DNA of 64,000 nt. Origin: a bacterium. GTDB lineage: Bacteria; Patescibacteriota; Microgenomatia; UBA1406; GWC2-37-13. The translations under genes and the position numbers were made by a program. The DNA lies in the NCBI GenBank assembly GCA_021796235.1, contig JAJYOJ010000006.1, positions 1 to 64,000 of the forward strand, given 5' to 3'. Below are positions 26,109-34,850 of this stretch, piece by piece (the first letter of the stretch is position 1; each line of letters begins with the position of its first letter). The notes beneath the pieces were generated by a model that was given only the letters and a program-made list of their open reading frames with translations, did not search any database and was not told the DNA's origin.

Positions 26109-26528
26109 CTATCTTCTAAAAATTCGGACTACCTTTCCATGAATGGTTTTTAAACTTAGGTGCGCCTGTTTAAGAAGAAATATTGCAAAAGTTGCCAACC
26201 AACGCAGTGAAGAAGTAATAGGCGCATGCAGTCCAACCACAACCTTTTCATCGGAGATGGGAAGCTTGATATTCTGATATGCCGGAAATTGGGTTGTGTT
26301 TGCAGTCTGAAGCCCCATCTTTTTAAGATCGGGAGGGATCTCGATTGTTTCGGCTCGCGGTCGAACGAAGGGGCGGACCTCCTCCTCCGGCTTATGTTCA
26401 ACCACTTCTTTAATTTCAATCTCTTTTGCATGGGGAGACGGTTCCGCCTCTTTTGGCTGCGATATTGGTTCATCCCGCTGTCGGTGTTTTTTTACCAGAT
26501 CATCGATTGGGGTGTAATTAGTTGGCAT
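26109..26528 (-). CDS. hypothetical protein, charged linker plus a C-terminal helical region
   Basis: 139 residues. The first 70 are Glu/Lys/Pro-rich and probably disordered. A short beta-like motif (QNIKLPISDEKVVVGLHAP) and a hydrophobic helix (about 108-125) with a basic tail follow. I do not recognise the family. It lies 20 nt downstream of the riboswitch-controlled unknown gene on the same strand and may be its operon partner. Confidence 0.5.
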   Translation of the reverse strand: MPTNYTPIDDLVKKHRQRDEPISQPKEAEPSPHAKEIEIKEVVEHKPEEEVRPFVRPRAETIEIPPDLKKMGLQTANTTQFPAYQNIKLPISDEKVVVGLHAPITSSLRWLATFAIFLLKQAHLSLKTIHGKVVRIFRR

Positions 26529-26548
26529 AAAAAAATTGTAACAGAGAT

Positions 26549-27661
26549 TTAATTGGCACTAAAGGTGTAATTTTCCGCAGCTCTCATTTCCTTATCGCAT
26601 CCTTCGCAAATAAAACATGGACCAAGACCGGGATTGAAATAATGTCCGCATTTTTGGCAGTTGCCGGTCTTGTCAAACTTATAATCAATTTTATCGTCTT
26701 TTTTCCTTAGTGGACTTCCCTGCGTTGCCAATCTTGACGCTGAAGACAGGTTGGGCAAATTAATTGTGAGGCGAGACGCCGGATCAAGATCGTCATTTCT
26801 GTCTACCGACCCTCCGCAACCGCCACCCAAAACTAAAACATCGGTGCCCCGTTCTTTCATTACGCCGCGATTGATCTCGTGATACGCCCAAGAAAGTTTT
26901 TCTTGTGAAATGCTTCCGCCCCCGAACGCTAATTTTGCCGCAAGGAGCTCAGTGTTTAATCTTCCTCGCAATCTTCCAGCAACTGATTCTCCGATAAGGC
27001 GCAAAATATTTTGTAAATCATGTTCCTCGCCGTTTTTCGCTGTAAAAATATGCTGTTTAAGATTATTTTTTTGTTCGAGAAAATCTTTAATTGAGAGGTT
27101 GGTTATAAATGGGGTTGTGATAAATTGCGCAATGCGTTCTTTTGGGTCGGTTATAAAATTAAGCAGTTGGTAGTTTTCGCCAAAAGATTCAGACAACCAT
27201 TTTTCGCCCAATTTATCAACAGAAATAGACATACAATTGGTTTTTTCTCCATCAAAATACAGCAAATAAAGCTGGCCGATATCGTAGTTAACTAAAGAAT
27301 ATTTATTAGGTTTTTCCGAAAAAGAAGCCGGCCCAGGAGGACTATAAAGAAATACCAAACGATTAGGGTTATTGACAGAGTCGAGAACGGCGTTTGACAG
27401 ACCTATATTATATAGTCCTCCCCGCTCTTCTTTATCAATCGGTAGCTCGTCGGTTTTTTTACTATTGATGTAAATTTTTCTGTCGGGTCCAAGATAATAA
27501 AAATTCGGAATCGAAATAACCTGGTCGCGGGCAGTATGAAGTTCATAGGCCTCAAGATTAACCTTCAGTTTTTGATATCTTTTCTCAGGAGGCAGAAGGC
27601 TGAGTGAAGCAGCCTCTTCCGGATTAAATCCCCAGCGCGCAAGCGTATTTGCTTCCAGCAT
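26549..27661 (-). CDS. unknown protein directly downstream of a cobalamin riboswitch
   Basis: 370 residues. I do not recognise the family. It looks soluble, with no signal peptide or membrane helix. Features are an N-terminal helical part, a beta-rich centre (VISIPNFYYLGPDRKIYIN...), a Gly-rich LGGGCGGSVDR segment near residue 280, and a C-terminal zinc-ribbon-like CQKCGHYFNPG with CFICEGC. The ATG at 27661 comes right after a cobalamin-riboswitch-like leader (27664-27770) whose last hairpin covers the ribosome-binding region. Upstream on the same strand are the adenosyltransferase, the B12-dependent ribonucleotide reductase and NrdR. This context argues that its expression responds to B12 level, but the biochemical role cannot be told from the sequence. 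Confidence 0.7.
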   Translation of the reverse strand: MLEANTLARWGFNPEEAASLSLLPPEKRYQKLKVNLEAYELHTARDQVISIPNFYYLGPDRKIYINSKKTDELPIDKEERGGLYNIGLSNAVLDSVNNPNRLVFLYSPPGPASFSEKPNKYSLVNYDIGQLYLLYFDGEKTNCMSISVDKLGEKWLSESFGENYQLLNFITDPKERIAQFITTPFITNLSIKDFLEQKNNLKQHIFTAKNGEEHDLQNILRLIGESVAGRLRGRLNTELLAAKLAFGGGSISQEKLSWAYHEINRGVMKERGTDVLVLGGGCGGSVDRNDDLDPASRLTINLPNLSSASRLATQGSPLRKKDDKIDYKFDKTGNCQKCGHYFNPGLGPCFICEGCDKEMRAAENYTFSAN

Positions 27662-27663
27662 AT

Positions 27664-27770
27664 TGTTCCCTGCTCGGGGTTAAAAGATTTGGGTAGTCTC
27701 GGGCTTTACCGTTGCGGCACAGCCTAGGATTTTCACCTAGTTCCTCCTATCCAAACCTAAAATTTTAAAC
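27664..27770 (-). promoter_or_regulatory. cobalamin (B12) riboswitch-like leader
   Basis: On the minus strand the leader contains GGAACTAGGTGAAAATCC (27744-27727), then CTGTGCCGCAACGGTAA (27722-27706), then GCCCGAGACTACCC. These are the conserved core blocks of cobalamin-class riboswitches in the right order and spacing. The final segment has a small CCC/GGG hairpin next to the AGGGAAC Shine-Dalgarno-like sequence, 7 nt before the ATG at 27661. That suggests translational control, with B12 binding hiding the ribosome-binding site. The match is made by eye, and I cannot verify the fold or the AdoCbl versus aquocobalamin subclass. Confidence 0.8.
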
Positions 27771-27772
27771 GT

Positions 27773-28291
27773 TCAAACCTCGATTTCCTTCTCTTTATTA
27801 TAGTATCTTGCCAAGACAAAAAACAAGTCAGATAGTCGATTGAGATACTTAATAATAATTTTCAGGTTTAGGTTTTCAATTTTCACAGAAAAAAGAACCA
27901 CTTTTCTTTCCGCGCGTCGACAAATAACTCGTAAAATTTGAAACCAGGCGGAGATTTCAGATCCCTGAGGAAGGATAAATCCATGAAGGGCTGGAAGTTT
28001 GACGCCTATTTTATCAATGAGTCTTTCAAAGTCATTGATCTTTTTCTCAGACACGGTTTTTTTATTTGTATCTCCGGCTAAAACCGACATAATTACATAG
28101 AGATCTTTTTGAATAGAGGTTAAATAAGCCTTTTGTTTTGGATCAACTGTTTTAGCGATAACTAAACCGATAAAACTTGTGAGTTCATCGACAGATCCAT
28201 AAGCTTCAACCTGAAGATCAGATTTCGCTACGCGTTTTCCACCAAACAATGATGTTTCACCCCGATCCCCAGTTTTTGTGTAGATAGGCAT
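27773..28291 (-). CDS. cob(I)alamin adenosyltransferase, PduO type
   Basis: 172 residues. The ATP-binding TKTGDRGETSLFGG (5-18), a CRRAERKV helix near residue 127 and YLNRLSDLFFVLAR near the C-terminus are the PduO family signature. It makes adenosylcobalamin, the cofactor of the class II ribonucleotide reductase encoded 3 nt upstream. The segment KIENLNLKIII looks like a low-complexity insertion. It is the last enzyme gene before the B12 riboswitch. Confidence 0.9.
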   Translation of the reverse strand: MPIYTKTGDRGETSLFGGKRVAKSDLQVEAYGSVDELTSFIGLVIAKTVDPKQKAYLTSIQKDLYVIMSVLAGDTNKKTVSEKKINDFERLIDKIGVKLPALHGFILPQGSEISAWFQILRVICRRAERKVVLFSVKIENLNLKIIIKYLNRLSDLFFVLARYYNKEKEIEV

Positions 28292-28294
28292 GTG

Positions 28295-30667
28295 TTAGCA
28301 CTCAGAATAGCCGCAACCGTAACATTTTTTGCAGCCTTCTTCATGTGCTAAGGTTGCTTCTCCGCATTGGGGGCAGATGTCAAACATGCCCGCGGCAGGT
28401 TCGGACTGGGCCTGCATTAAGCTGGGCTGAACTTCTTGGGTTACCAGCTGTGGTGCGCTTTTTATCTCACCATTACCATTGGTTTTTTTAACTGTTTCGT
28501 TTAGGCTGTAATGCATAGCCAAAACTTTAGCAACAGCGTCTGGCAAACTGCGAATTTTATCTTTGCCAAAACCCAAGGTTCGGGCGCCACCAATTCCCTG
28601 TAATTGTTCAATTATAGCCTTTATTCTATCTAGCGCCGAAAGGTTTGAAGAAAATCTTAGGGCTAGGGAAATCATTCTGCCAAATCCTTCAGCCATGGCA
28701 AAAATATCGCTTCCCGCCTTTCCAACGTTTATGAAAACCTCTAGCGGTTCGGGCGGGTTGCCTCCATTGGTATTTATAGTTATAAAAGCCACACCAACTG
28801 GCGTACCGATACGATAGGTTGCGCCATGCACCACCAAGGGGCGCGGTTTTATTTTGTACGGCATAGTTACAGGTTTTTGTTCTTCTTTTTTTTCGTCCAA
28901 CCGCTCAAGTACCCCAGCGCGTGAGCCGTCGCGCATATAAGTAATTCCTTTGAGCCCGAGTTTGTAGGCCAGCGTATAAAGTTTTTTTACATCATCAACT
29001 GTATGATTTTTAGGGGCGTTTACGGTTTTTGATATTGAAGCATCAACGTAGGGTTGTATAGCTGCCTGAACTTTTACATGATCTTCTGGTGTAAGTTCGT
29101 TGGCAGAAACAAACCACTCTGGTTTTTTTAACTTTCCATCTTTTATTTCTTTTTCATGTTTTTTATACCATCTCTCATAAAGATCGTGACGAATAATGTG
29201 TTCACCCAAACGATCCCGACGGATAAACTCAAATTCATAGACCGGTTCAATCCCCGATGTTGTTCCCGCCATAAGCGAAGTTGAACCGGTTGGCGCCTGC
29301 ATCAAAAGAATTGAGTTTCGTATTCCGTATTTTTTAATATTTTCTTGAATATCTCTGGGGAGAGCCTGAATAAAAAGTCCTTTGGCATAAAGCTGTCTGT
29401 CAAATTTAGGGAATGTTTTTTTGTCTCTTGCTCCCTCAATTGAAGCGCGATAGGCCTCGTCGCGAATGGTTTTATATATTTTATTAATTATTTTAAGAGA
29501 CGCTTCCGATCCATAACGTAGATGCATTTTAATCAAAGCATCGCCCAAACCCATTGTTCCCACTCCGATTCTTCTTTCACCATTAAGCTGGGTTTGTTTA
29601 ATTCCCGGAAAAACATAAGGATCCATATCGACAATGTTGTCCTGAAAACGGGCGGCAACTCGCGCCAGTTTTTTTAGGGTTTTAAAATCAAAAACTCCCG
29701 CCCGGTCAACGTCTTTAGTTTTGACAAGCGCCGAAAGATTAATCGAACCAAGGTTACAAACCCCCCAGGGCGGAAGCCCCTCTTCTCCACAAGGGTTTAC
29801 GCAGTTAATCCTATTCCAGTAATAATTATTATTCCATTTATTATAGCGCTCCATAAAAACAACCCCTGGCTCGGCAGATTTCCAGGCTGCAGCGGAGATA
29901 AGATCCCAAATTTTTCTGGCCTTAACAATCTTATGGACGATTATTTTTTTGCCTAGAGATTTCCAAACCTCCAGGTCCCCATCCCATTTTTCATCGTATT
30001 CCGGGTCTGTTACATCGGGAAAGACCAGCGGCCAATCGGCGTCTTTTTCAACCGCCTCCATAAATTGATCCGATACACAAAGTGAAAGATTAGCACCATT
30101 AATTCTACTTAAATCTTGTTTTACAGTTATGAATTCCTCGATATCCGGATGCCAGTCCCAAAGCATAAGCATCAAGGCTCCACGACGAGTTCCGCCCTGT
30201 TGAATAATGTCTTTAGTCGCAACTGAAAAAAGCTCAGCCCAGTTGCAGGGGCCTGAAGAAAAACCGTTGACTTTTTTTACTCGGGAACCTTTGGGGCGAA
30301 GTGAAGAAAGATTTATCCCGACACCCCCACCTCGCGCCATAATTTCAACCATCTGTTTTAAAGTTTCTAAAATACCACCTCTGCTGTCTTTGGGGCTTGG
30401 TATAACGAAGCAGTTGTAGAAAGTGACAGAATATCCCGTACCGGCGCCGGCCAATATTCTTCCACCTGGCACATATTTAAAATCTTTCATTGCCCAGAAA
30501 AATTCTTTTTCCCATCTTTTCCTTTTGTTAGATTTTTCAGTTATGGCGACGGCTTTAGCTACTCTTTTCCACGTCTCATCTGGTGTTTTCTCAAGCGGCT
30601 TTCCAGCTTTGTCTTTCAATGAATAACGGTCCAAGAAAACCTTTTCAGAAACGCCGGAAAGTTTCAT
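28295..30667 (-). CDS. nrdJ: adenosylcobalamin-dependent (class II) ribonucleoside-triphosphate or -diphosphate reductase
   Basis: About 790 residues. An early Cys in VTFYNCFVIP, the active-site region NPCGEEGLPPWGVCNLGSINLS, and MQAPTGSTS are present. The C-terminal Cys array CPQCGEATLAHEEGC ending CGYSEC is the redox-active tail. These features place it in the B12-dependent NrdJ family, which needs no oxygen or metal-radical subunit. The ATG at 30667 is preferred over an in-frame TTG three codons upstream. NrdR precedes it by 20 nt and the adenosyltransferase follows by 3 nt, so enzyme, cofactor supply and regulator form one operon. Confidence 0.95.
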   Translation of the reverse strand: MKLSGVSEKVFLDRYSLKDKAGKPLEKTPDETWKRVAKAVAITEKSNKRKRWEKEFFWAMKDFKYVPGGRILAGAGTGYSVTFYNCFVIPSPKDSRGGILETLKQMVEIMARGGGVGINLSSLRPKGSRVKKVNGFSSGPCNWAELFSVATKDIIQQGGTRRGALMLMLWDWHPDIEEFITVKQDLSRINGANLSLCVSDQFMEAVEKDADWPLVFPDVTDPEYDEKWDGDLEVWKSLGKKIIVHKIVKARKIWDLISAAAWKSAEPGVVFMERYNKWNNNYYWNRINCVNPCGEEGLPPWGVCNLGSINLSALVKTKDVDRAGVFDFKTLKKLARVAARFQDNIVDMDPYVFPGIKQTQLNGERRIGVGTMGLGDALIKMHLRYGSEASLKIINKIYKTIRDEAYRASIEGARDKKTFPKFDRQLYAKGLFIQALPRDIQENIKKYGIRNSILLMQAPTGSTSLMAGTTSGIEPVYEFEFIRRDRLGEHIIRHDLYERWYKKHEKEIKDGKLKKPEWFVSANELTPEDHVKVQAAIQPYVDASISKTVNAPKNHTVDDVKKLYTLAYKLGLKGITYMRDGSRAGVLERLDEKKEEQKPVTMPYKIKPRPLVVHGATYRIGTPVGVAFITINTNGGNPPEPLEVFINVGKAGSDIFAMAEGFGRMISLALRFSSNLSALDRIKAIIEQLQGIGGARTLGFGKDKIRSLPDAVAKVLAMHYSLNETVKKTNGNGEIKSAPQLVTQEVQPSLMQAQSEPAAGMFDICPQCGEATLAHEEGCKKCYGCGYSEC

Positions 30668-30687
30668 ATAATTCAAACGAGATAAAT

Positions 30688-31131
30688 TTATAATTTTTTT
30701 AGTTCCTTCTCAAAATCTTCCAAGTCAACAAACCTGCGAAAAACACTGGCAAAGCGAATATAGGCTATCTTATCAACTTTTTTCAACTTCTTCGCCACTA
30801 AATTCCCAATGACCTTACTTTCTACCTCAGTTGATTCCCCTGTTTTTAGCTCTTCCTCTACTTCGGAAACGATCTTTTCGATGTCACCTGCAGTTACCGT
30901 AGTTTTTTCACAGGATTTCAGTATACCATTTCTTAATTTCTCCCTGTCAAATCTTTCGCGTTTTCCCTCTCTTTTTATTACTAAGATCGGTAACTCCTCG
31001 AGCCTTTCATAAGTTGTAAATCGTTTATCGCACTTCGGACAACGCCTGCGCCGTCTTATCACCGTTCCGTCTTCGGACACGCGTGTTTCAATGACCTCTG
31101 TGTCATTATTTTTGCAAAATATACAGTACAT
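30688..31131 (-). CDS. nrdR: transcriptional repressor NrdR
   Basis: 147 residues. An N-terminal zinc ribbon (CIFC at 3-6 and CPKC at about 31-34) and an ATP-cone domain (VIKREGKRERFDREKL...) are both present. NrdR senses dATP/ATP and represses ribonucleotide reductase genes. It lies 20 nt upstream of nrdJ and so probably regulates its own operon. An inverted repeat lies upstream at 31171-31203. Confidence 0.95.
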   Translation of the reverse strand: MYCIFCKNNDTEVIETRVSEDGTVIRRRRRCPKCDKRFTTYERLEELPILVIKREGKRERFDREKLRNGILKSCEKTTVTAGDIEKIVSEVEEELKTGESTEVESKVIGNLVAKKLKKVDKIAYIRFASVFRRFVDLEDFEKELKKL

Positions 31132-31170
31132 ATCTTTATATCTAGTGCCTTTTAAAATTTATACCACTAC

Positions 31171-31203
31171 TTATGGGTTTGCAAGTAGTCAAAATACCCA
31201 TAA
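31171..31203. promoter_or_regulatory. inverted repeat upstream of nrdR (possible operator)
   Basis: TTATGGGT (31171-31178) and ACCCATAA (31196-31203) form a perfect 8-bp inverted repeat 40-70 bp upstream of the nrdR start. The half sites only loosely resemble NrdR boxes, so the operator role is tentative. Confidence 0.35.
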
Positions 31204-31321
31204 ACTATATCAGGTTTAGTTTTAGCCTCAAGTAATTTTAAGTCTTAAGGGCGGGATAAAAAAGTCTTAATTTTTTTGAACAACTAGGGTGTTTGGAACC
31301 GTTATAATAGTTATAACAACT

Positions 31322-32008
31322 ATGTTTTTGGAGAATCTACTTTTTCCCAAGTTTTGTGTGTCTTGCGGTTTTTTAGGTTCATACTTATGCCCCAAATGTG
31401 AAAAAAAGCTGAGTTATATTGAAAGAGATGTTTGCTTATATTGTGGCTTCCCGAGTTTTTTGGGTCTGACTCATCCAAAATGTCAAAAGAAATTCGGACT
31501 TGATGGCGTTATGTCAATCTTTCATTACAATAATGTTCTAAAAAAGGTGATAAAATGCGTAAAGTATAGATTATCAACTCAAGTTTGGCAGGAATTAAAA
31601 ACCGTGATAAAACCTGAGGCAGCAGAAAAAATTTTGCGCCTTAAGCGGCTAAAGCAAAAATTTGTTATGCAACCGTTACCGTTACATGAGAGGCGACAAC
31701 GCCTGCGGGGCTTTAATCAATCCAGTCTAATCGCAGATTTTTTTAATTTGGTTTTGGATTTACCGATTGTAGACTGTTTAAAAAGACAAAGATCTACCCT
31801 TCCCCAAGCCCAAATTACCGAGAGCCGGAAACGTTATGAGAACATCCGCGGGGCATTCCGCGTTGGTTCAAACGCCACTGTGAGTAAAAATAATTTTATC
31901 CTGGTAGACGATGTTATAACCTCCGGGCTTACACTAAAAGAAGCGGCTAAAGAGTTAAAAAAAGCCGGCGCCGGATATATTTACGCACTTACTCTTGCCA
32001 AGGGTTGA
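31322..32008 (+). CDS. comF: ComF-family phosphoribosyltransferase-like competence protein
   Basis: 228 residues from the ATG at 31322. An N-terminal zinc-finger pair (CVSCG...CPKC, CLYCG) is followed by PLPLHERRQRLRGFNQS and the PRPP loop FILVDDVITSGLTLKEA, the ComF layout. ComF proteins work in uptake or processing of transforming DNA. The in-frame ATG at 31289 is upstream of TATAAT-like boxes (31303-31308, 31312-31317), so the later ATG is more likely. The gene is consistent with natural competence, like the pilus-type protein at 5 kb. Confidence 0.85.
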   Translation: MFLENLLFPKFCVSCGFLGSYLCPKCEKKLSYIERDVCLYCGFPSFLGLTHPKCQKKFGLDGVMSIFHYNNVLKKVIKCVKYRLSTQVWQELKTVIKPEAAEKILRLKRLKQKFVMQPLPLHERRQRLRGFNQSSLIADFFNLVLDLPIVDCLKRQRSTLPQAQITESRKRYENIRGAFRVGSNATVSKNNFILVDDVITSGLTLKEAAKELKKAGAGYIYALTLAKG

Positions 32009-32030
32009 GGTTTTAGAGTAAAATAAGAAG

Positions 32031-33023
32031 ATGCAAAAGGTTGAAATATCGACCAAAACTATTATTTTTACAGTTTTACTTTTACTTGGTCTGCGGTTCG
32101 TCTGGATGATAAAAGACCTGATCCTTTCTTTGTATATAGCCTTCATTATAATGAGCGCTCTTAAGCCACCCGTAATTTTTTTGCAGAAGAAACGTGTTCC
32201 TCGTTTTTTTGCCGTAGTTGTCGTTTATTTAATATTTTTAGGAATATTACTGAATCTTCTCCTTGTGATATTTCCTCCCCTTGTTCAGGAAACTGCGGTT
32301 ATGTTTCGCAATCTGCCCGGAATAGTTGTCCGTCTCTCCCCCACGATAACCCAATATGTTCATGTCGACTCTTTAACCCAGTACATTCCCAATCTTACCG
32401 TAACGATATTAGATTTTATTAGAGGCGTATTTTCTAACCTGGTTTTTTTTATCTCGACACTTTTTTTTGGTTTCTATCTTTTACTGGATGAAGACCCAAT
32501 AAAAGAATTATTAAATCAGTTTTTAGATGAGCGAAAAAGAGACGTTGTTGTTTCAGTTTTTCGCCAGACCGAACGACGGATGGCCGGCTGGTTTTGGGGA
32601 GAAATTATTTTAATGACTGTAGTTGGGATTATGACTTATATTGGATTGACTCTTATTCAGATACGTTTTGTGCTGCCCTTAGCTGTAATGGCTGGACTTT
32701 TAGAAATTGTTCCGAATCTTGGTCCGGTGCTTGCAGCGATTCCGGCCATAATCATCGGTCTTTCAGCGTCTCCGTTCCTCGGGTTGGTTACCTTAGCTCT
32801 TTATTTTTTAGTACAACAACTGGAAAATCAACTGATTGTTCCGGTGGTTATGCGAAGAGCGGTCGGTCTCCACCCAATTGTAATCTTAATAGCTCTAATA
32901 GTTGGCGGCACAGTGGCCGGAACTTTAGGAATACTTCTGGCAATCCCAATTGCCTTGTTTTTAGAAACAATCCTTGTTGAAATTCGGAAAAGAAAGGCTA
33001 CGGTTGCGGAAAAACTGCGGTAA
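32031..33023 (+). CDS. AI-2E/PerM-family membrane transporter
   Basis: 330 residues with about seven to eight transmembrane helices. Family features include the early RFVWMIKDLILSLYIAFIIMSALKP segment, an extracytoplasmic loop, and EIVPNLGPVLAAIPAIIIG with a C-terminal NQLIVPVVMRRAVGLHP. Members export or exchange small molecules or ions across the cytoplasmic membrane; the substrate here is unknown. It starts 22 nt after comF. Confidence 0.85.
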   Translation: MQKVEISTKTIIFTVLLLLGLRFVWMIKDLILSLYIAFIIMSALKPPVIFLQKKRVPRFFAVVVVYLIFLGILLNLLLVIFPPLVQETAVMFRNLPGIVVRLSPTITQYVHVDSLTQYIPNLTVTILDFIRGVFSNLVFFISTLFFGFYLLLDEDPIKELLNQFLDERKRDVVVSVFRQTERRMAGWFWGEIILMTVVGIMTYIGLTLIQIRFVLPLAVMAGLLEIVPNLGPVLAAIPAIIIGLSASPFLGLVTLALYFLVQQLENQLIVPVVMRRAVGLHPIVILIALIVGGTVAGTLGILLAIPIALFLETILVEIRKRKATVAEKLR

Positions 33024-33041
33024 TTTTGCGGGAATTATTTT

Positions 33042-34304
33042 ATGAAAATAGCAATTTTGGGAGGAGGATTTACAGGCTTAACTGCAGCATACGATCTGCA
33101 AAAAAAAGGCCATGACATAACAATCTTTGAGAAAGAAAAAATTCTGGGCGGCTTGGCGAGCGGATTTAAAGAAAATAATTGGGATTGGTATTTGGAGCGA
33201 GCCTATCATCATCTTTTAGACAGCGAAGATGACATATTGCAGTTTGCCAAAGAGATTGGTTTTAATAAGGTCTTTTTTAAAAGTACGCAAACCGATTCTC
33301 TTTATAGAGTTTCGAATAATTACCGCAGATTTACCGTAGATTCACCGCAAGACTTTCTGCGTTTTCCGCTTCTGCCCTTCCCAGAGAAGTTACGGGTTGG
33401 TACAGTCTTGGCTTTTTTAAAGTTTTCACCCTATTTTTCTCTTTATGAACGTTACACGGCAGAAAAATTTTTACAAAACTCAATGGGCGAGAAAGCTTGG
33501 AACATCTTGTGGCAGGAGCTTTTTCGGAAAAAGTTCGGTAAATATGCGGGAAATGTTCTGGCTTCTTTTATCTGGGCGCGCATTAAAAAACGGGCGAAAA
33601 AACTGGGTTACATCGAGGGCGGGTTTCAGACATTTGTAAATTATTTAGAAGAATTAAATAAGAATAATAATGTAAGTATTAAAAAAGAAGTCAACGTTGA
33701 GGCTGTTGAGAAAAGACGACAGCATTTTGTAATAAACAAGGAACAATTTGACGCCGTAATTTCGACATTGCCAACCCCAAATTTAGTTAAGATCACTCAA
33801 GAACTTTTCCCCCTTTTTTATTTAAGGCAGTTTAAAAAAATCAATTATCTACATGCAGTAAATCTGATTTTGGAAACAGACGAACCAATTTTAGAGAAAA
33901 CTTACTGGCTCAATAACTGCGTTAAAGATATACCAATAATGGTCTTGGTTCAGCACACGAATTTCATAGATAAATCTCATTACGACAATCATAATATTCT
34001 ATACCTTGGTTGGTATGTCGGTTTCGAAGATAAAATATGGAAAATGGAAGAAGCAAAACTTGTTGATTTTGTCGTGCCGTATTTAAATAAAATTTTAAAT
34101 TTTAAATTAAAAATTTTAAATTACCGCCATTTCCGCGGGCCTTTTGCCCAGCCGATTTTTGCTAAAACTTTTTTGCAAAACAAGCCGGATTTTATTACTC
34201 CTGTTAAAAACTTTTTCATTGCCAATCTGGACATGACCTATCCTTATGATCGGGGTACTAACTATGCAGTAAAATTAGGCCGCCAGGTCGCTGGAATGAT
34301 ATAA
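33042..34304 (+). CDS. FAD-dependent amine-oxidase-like oxidoreductase
   Basis: 420 residues. The dinucleotide-binding ILGGGFTGLTAAYDLQKKGHD is at the N-terminus, followed by FEKEKILGGLASGF. A C-terminal TYPYDRGTNYAVKLGRQVA segment belongs to the FAD-binding fold. This matches the protoporphyrinogen-oxidase/phytoene-desaturase-like group often found with polyprenyl and sugar enzymes in CPR. An AT-only in-frame repeat codes for KILNFKLKILN near residue 350. The substrate is unknown. It lies 18 nt after the PerM-like gene and 7 nt before a GNAT gene. Confidence 0.75.
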   Translation: MKIAILGGGFTGLTAAYDLQKKGHDITIFEKEKILGGLASGFKENNWDWYLERAYHHLLDSEDDILQFAKEIGFNKVFFKSTQTDSLYRVSNNYRRFTVDSPQDFLRFPLLPFPEKLRVGTVLAFLKFSPYFSLYERYTAEKFLQNSMGEKAWNILWQELFRKKFGKYAGNVLASFIWARIKKRAKKLGYIEGGFQTFVNYLEELNKNNNVSIKKEVNVEAVEKRRQHFVINKEQFDAVISTLPTPNLVKITQELFPLFYLRQFKKINYLHAVNLILETDEPILEKTYWLNNCVKDIPIMVLVQHTNFIDKSHYDNHNILYLGWYVGFEDKIWKMEEAKLVDFVVPYLNKILNFKLKILNYRHFRGPFAQPIFAKTFLQNKPDFITPVKNFFIANLDMTYPYDRGTNYAVKLGRQVAGMI

Positions 34305-34311
34305 TCATACG

Positions 34312-34839
34312 ATGAAAAGCGTTATTAAAAAACTCACAGTTAAGGATCTGCCAAAAGTAATATTGTTATTAAGTGCCGCTCTGCACGAAGATTTCCCGGA
34401 ATATCAGCCGAGGATTGCCAATGCCTACATACAGATTTTTAATAAAAAATATTTTAGAACTGTACTTAAGAAAAAAACCAATATTTTATTTGGGGTCTTT
34501 GACCAAAAAAAACTAACTGGATTTATCGGACTGGTGGGAAATGTGGGTGGAGTTGTTTTTGTTGACTGGTTGGTGGTTGATAAGGATTATCGTAAAAAAG
34601 GAATTGGAACAGCGCTTCTCCAAAAGGCGGAGACCTGGGCCATTAATCACAAACATCATCACGAATATTTGTACACGGAAAATATGAGATATGTTCATTT
34701 TTATGAAGGGAGAGGATTTAAATTTGTTGGAATTCAGAAGAAATCCTGGTTTGGCGCAGACGAGTACCTGATGTACAAAATTCTTAGAAACGTTCCGTTT
34801 AAGGAGGTTTTTACGAAGTACGAAAAGAAAACACTATAA
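34312..34839 (+). CDS. GNAT-family N-acetyltransferase
   Basis: 175 residues. The acetyl-CoA-binding signature KDYRKKGIGTALLQKAE is near residue 90, flanked by FVDWLVVD and FYEGRGFKFVGIQKKSW. The substrate is not evident. It may be co-transcribed with the preceding FAD protein. The following gene has its own TATAAT. Confidence 0.85.
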   Translation: MKSVIKKLTVKDLPKVILLLSAALHEDFPEYQPRIANAYIQIFNKKYFRTVLKKKTNILFGVFDQKKLTGFIGLVGNVGGVVFVDWLVVDKDYRKKGIGTALLQKAETWAINHKHHHEYLYTENMRYVHFYEGRGFKFVGIQKKSWFGADEYLMYKILRNVPFKEVFTKYEKKTL

Positions 34840-34850
34840 TATACATATAT

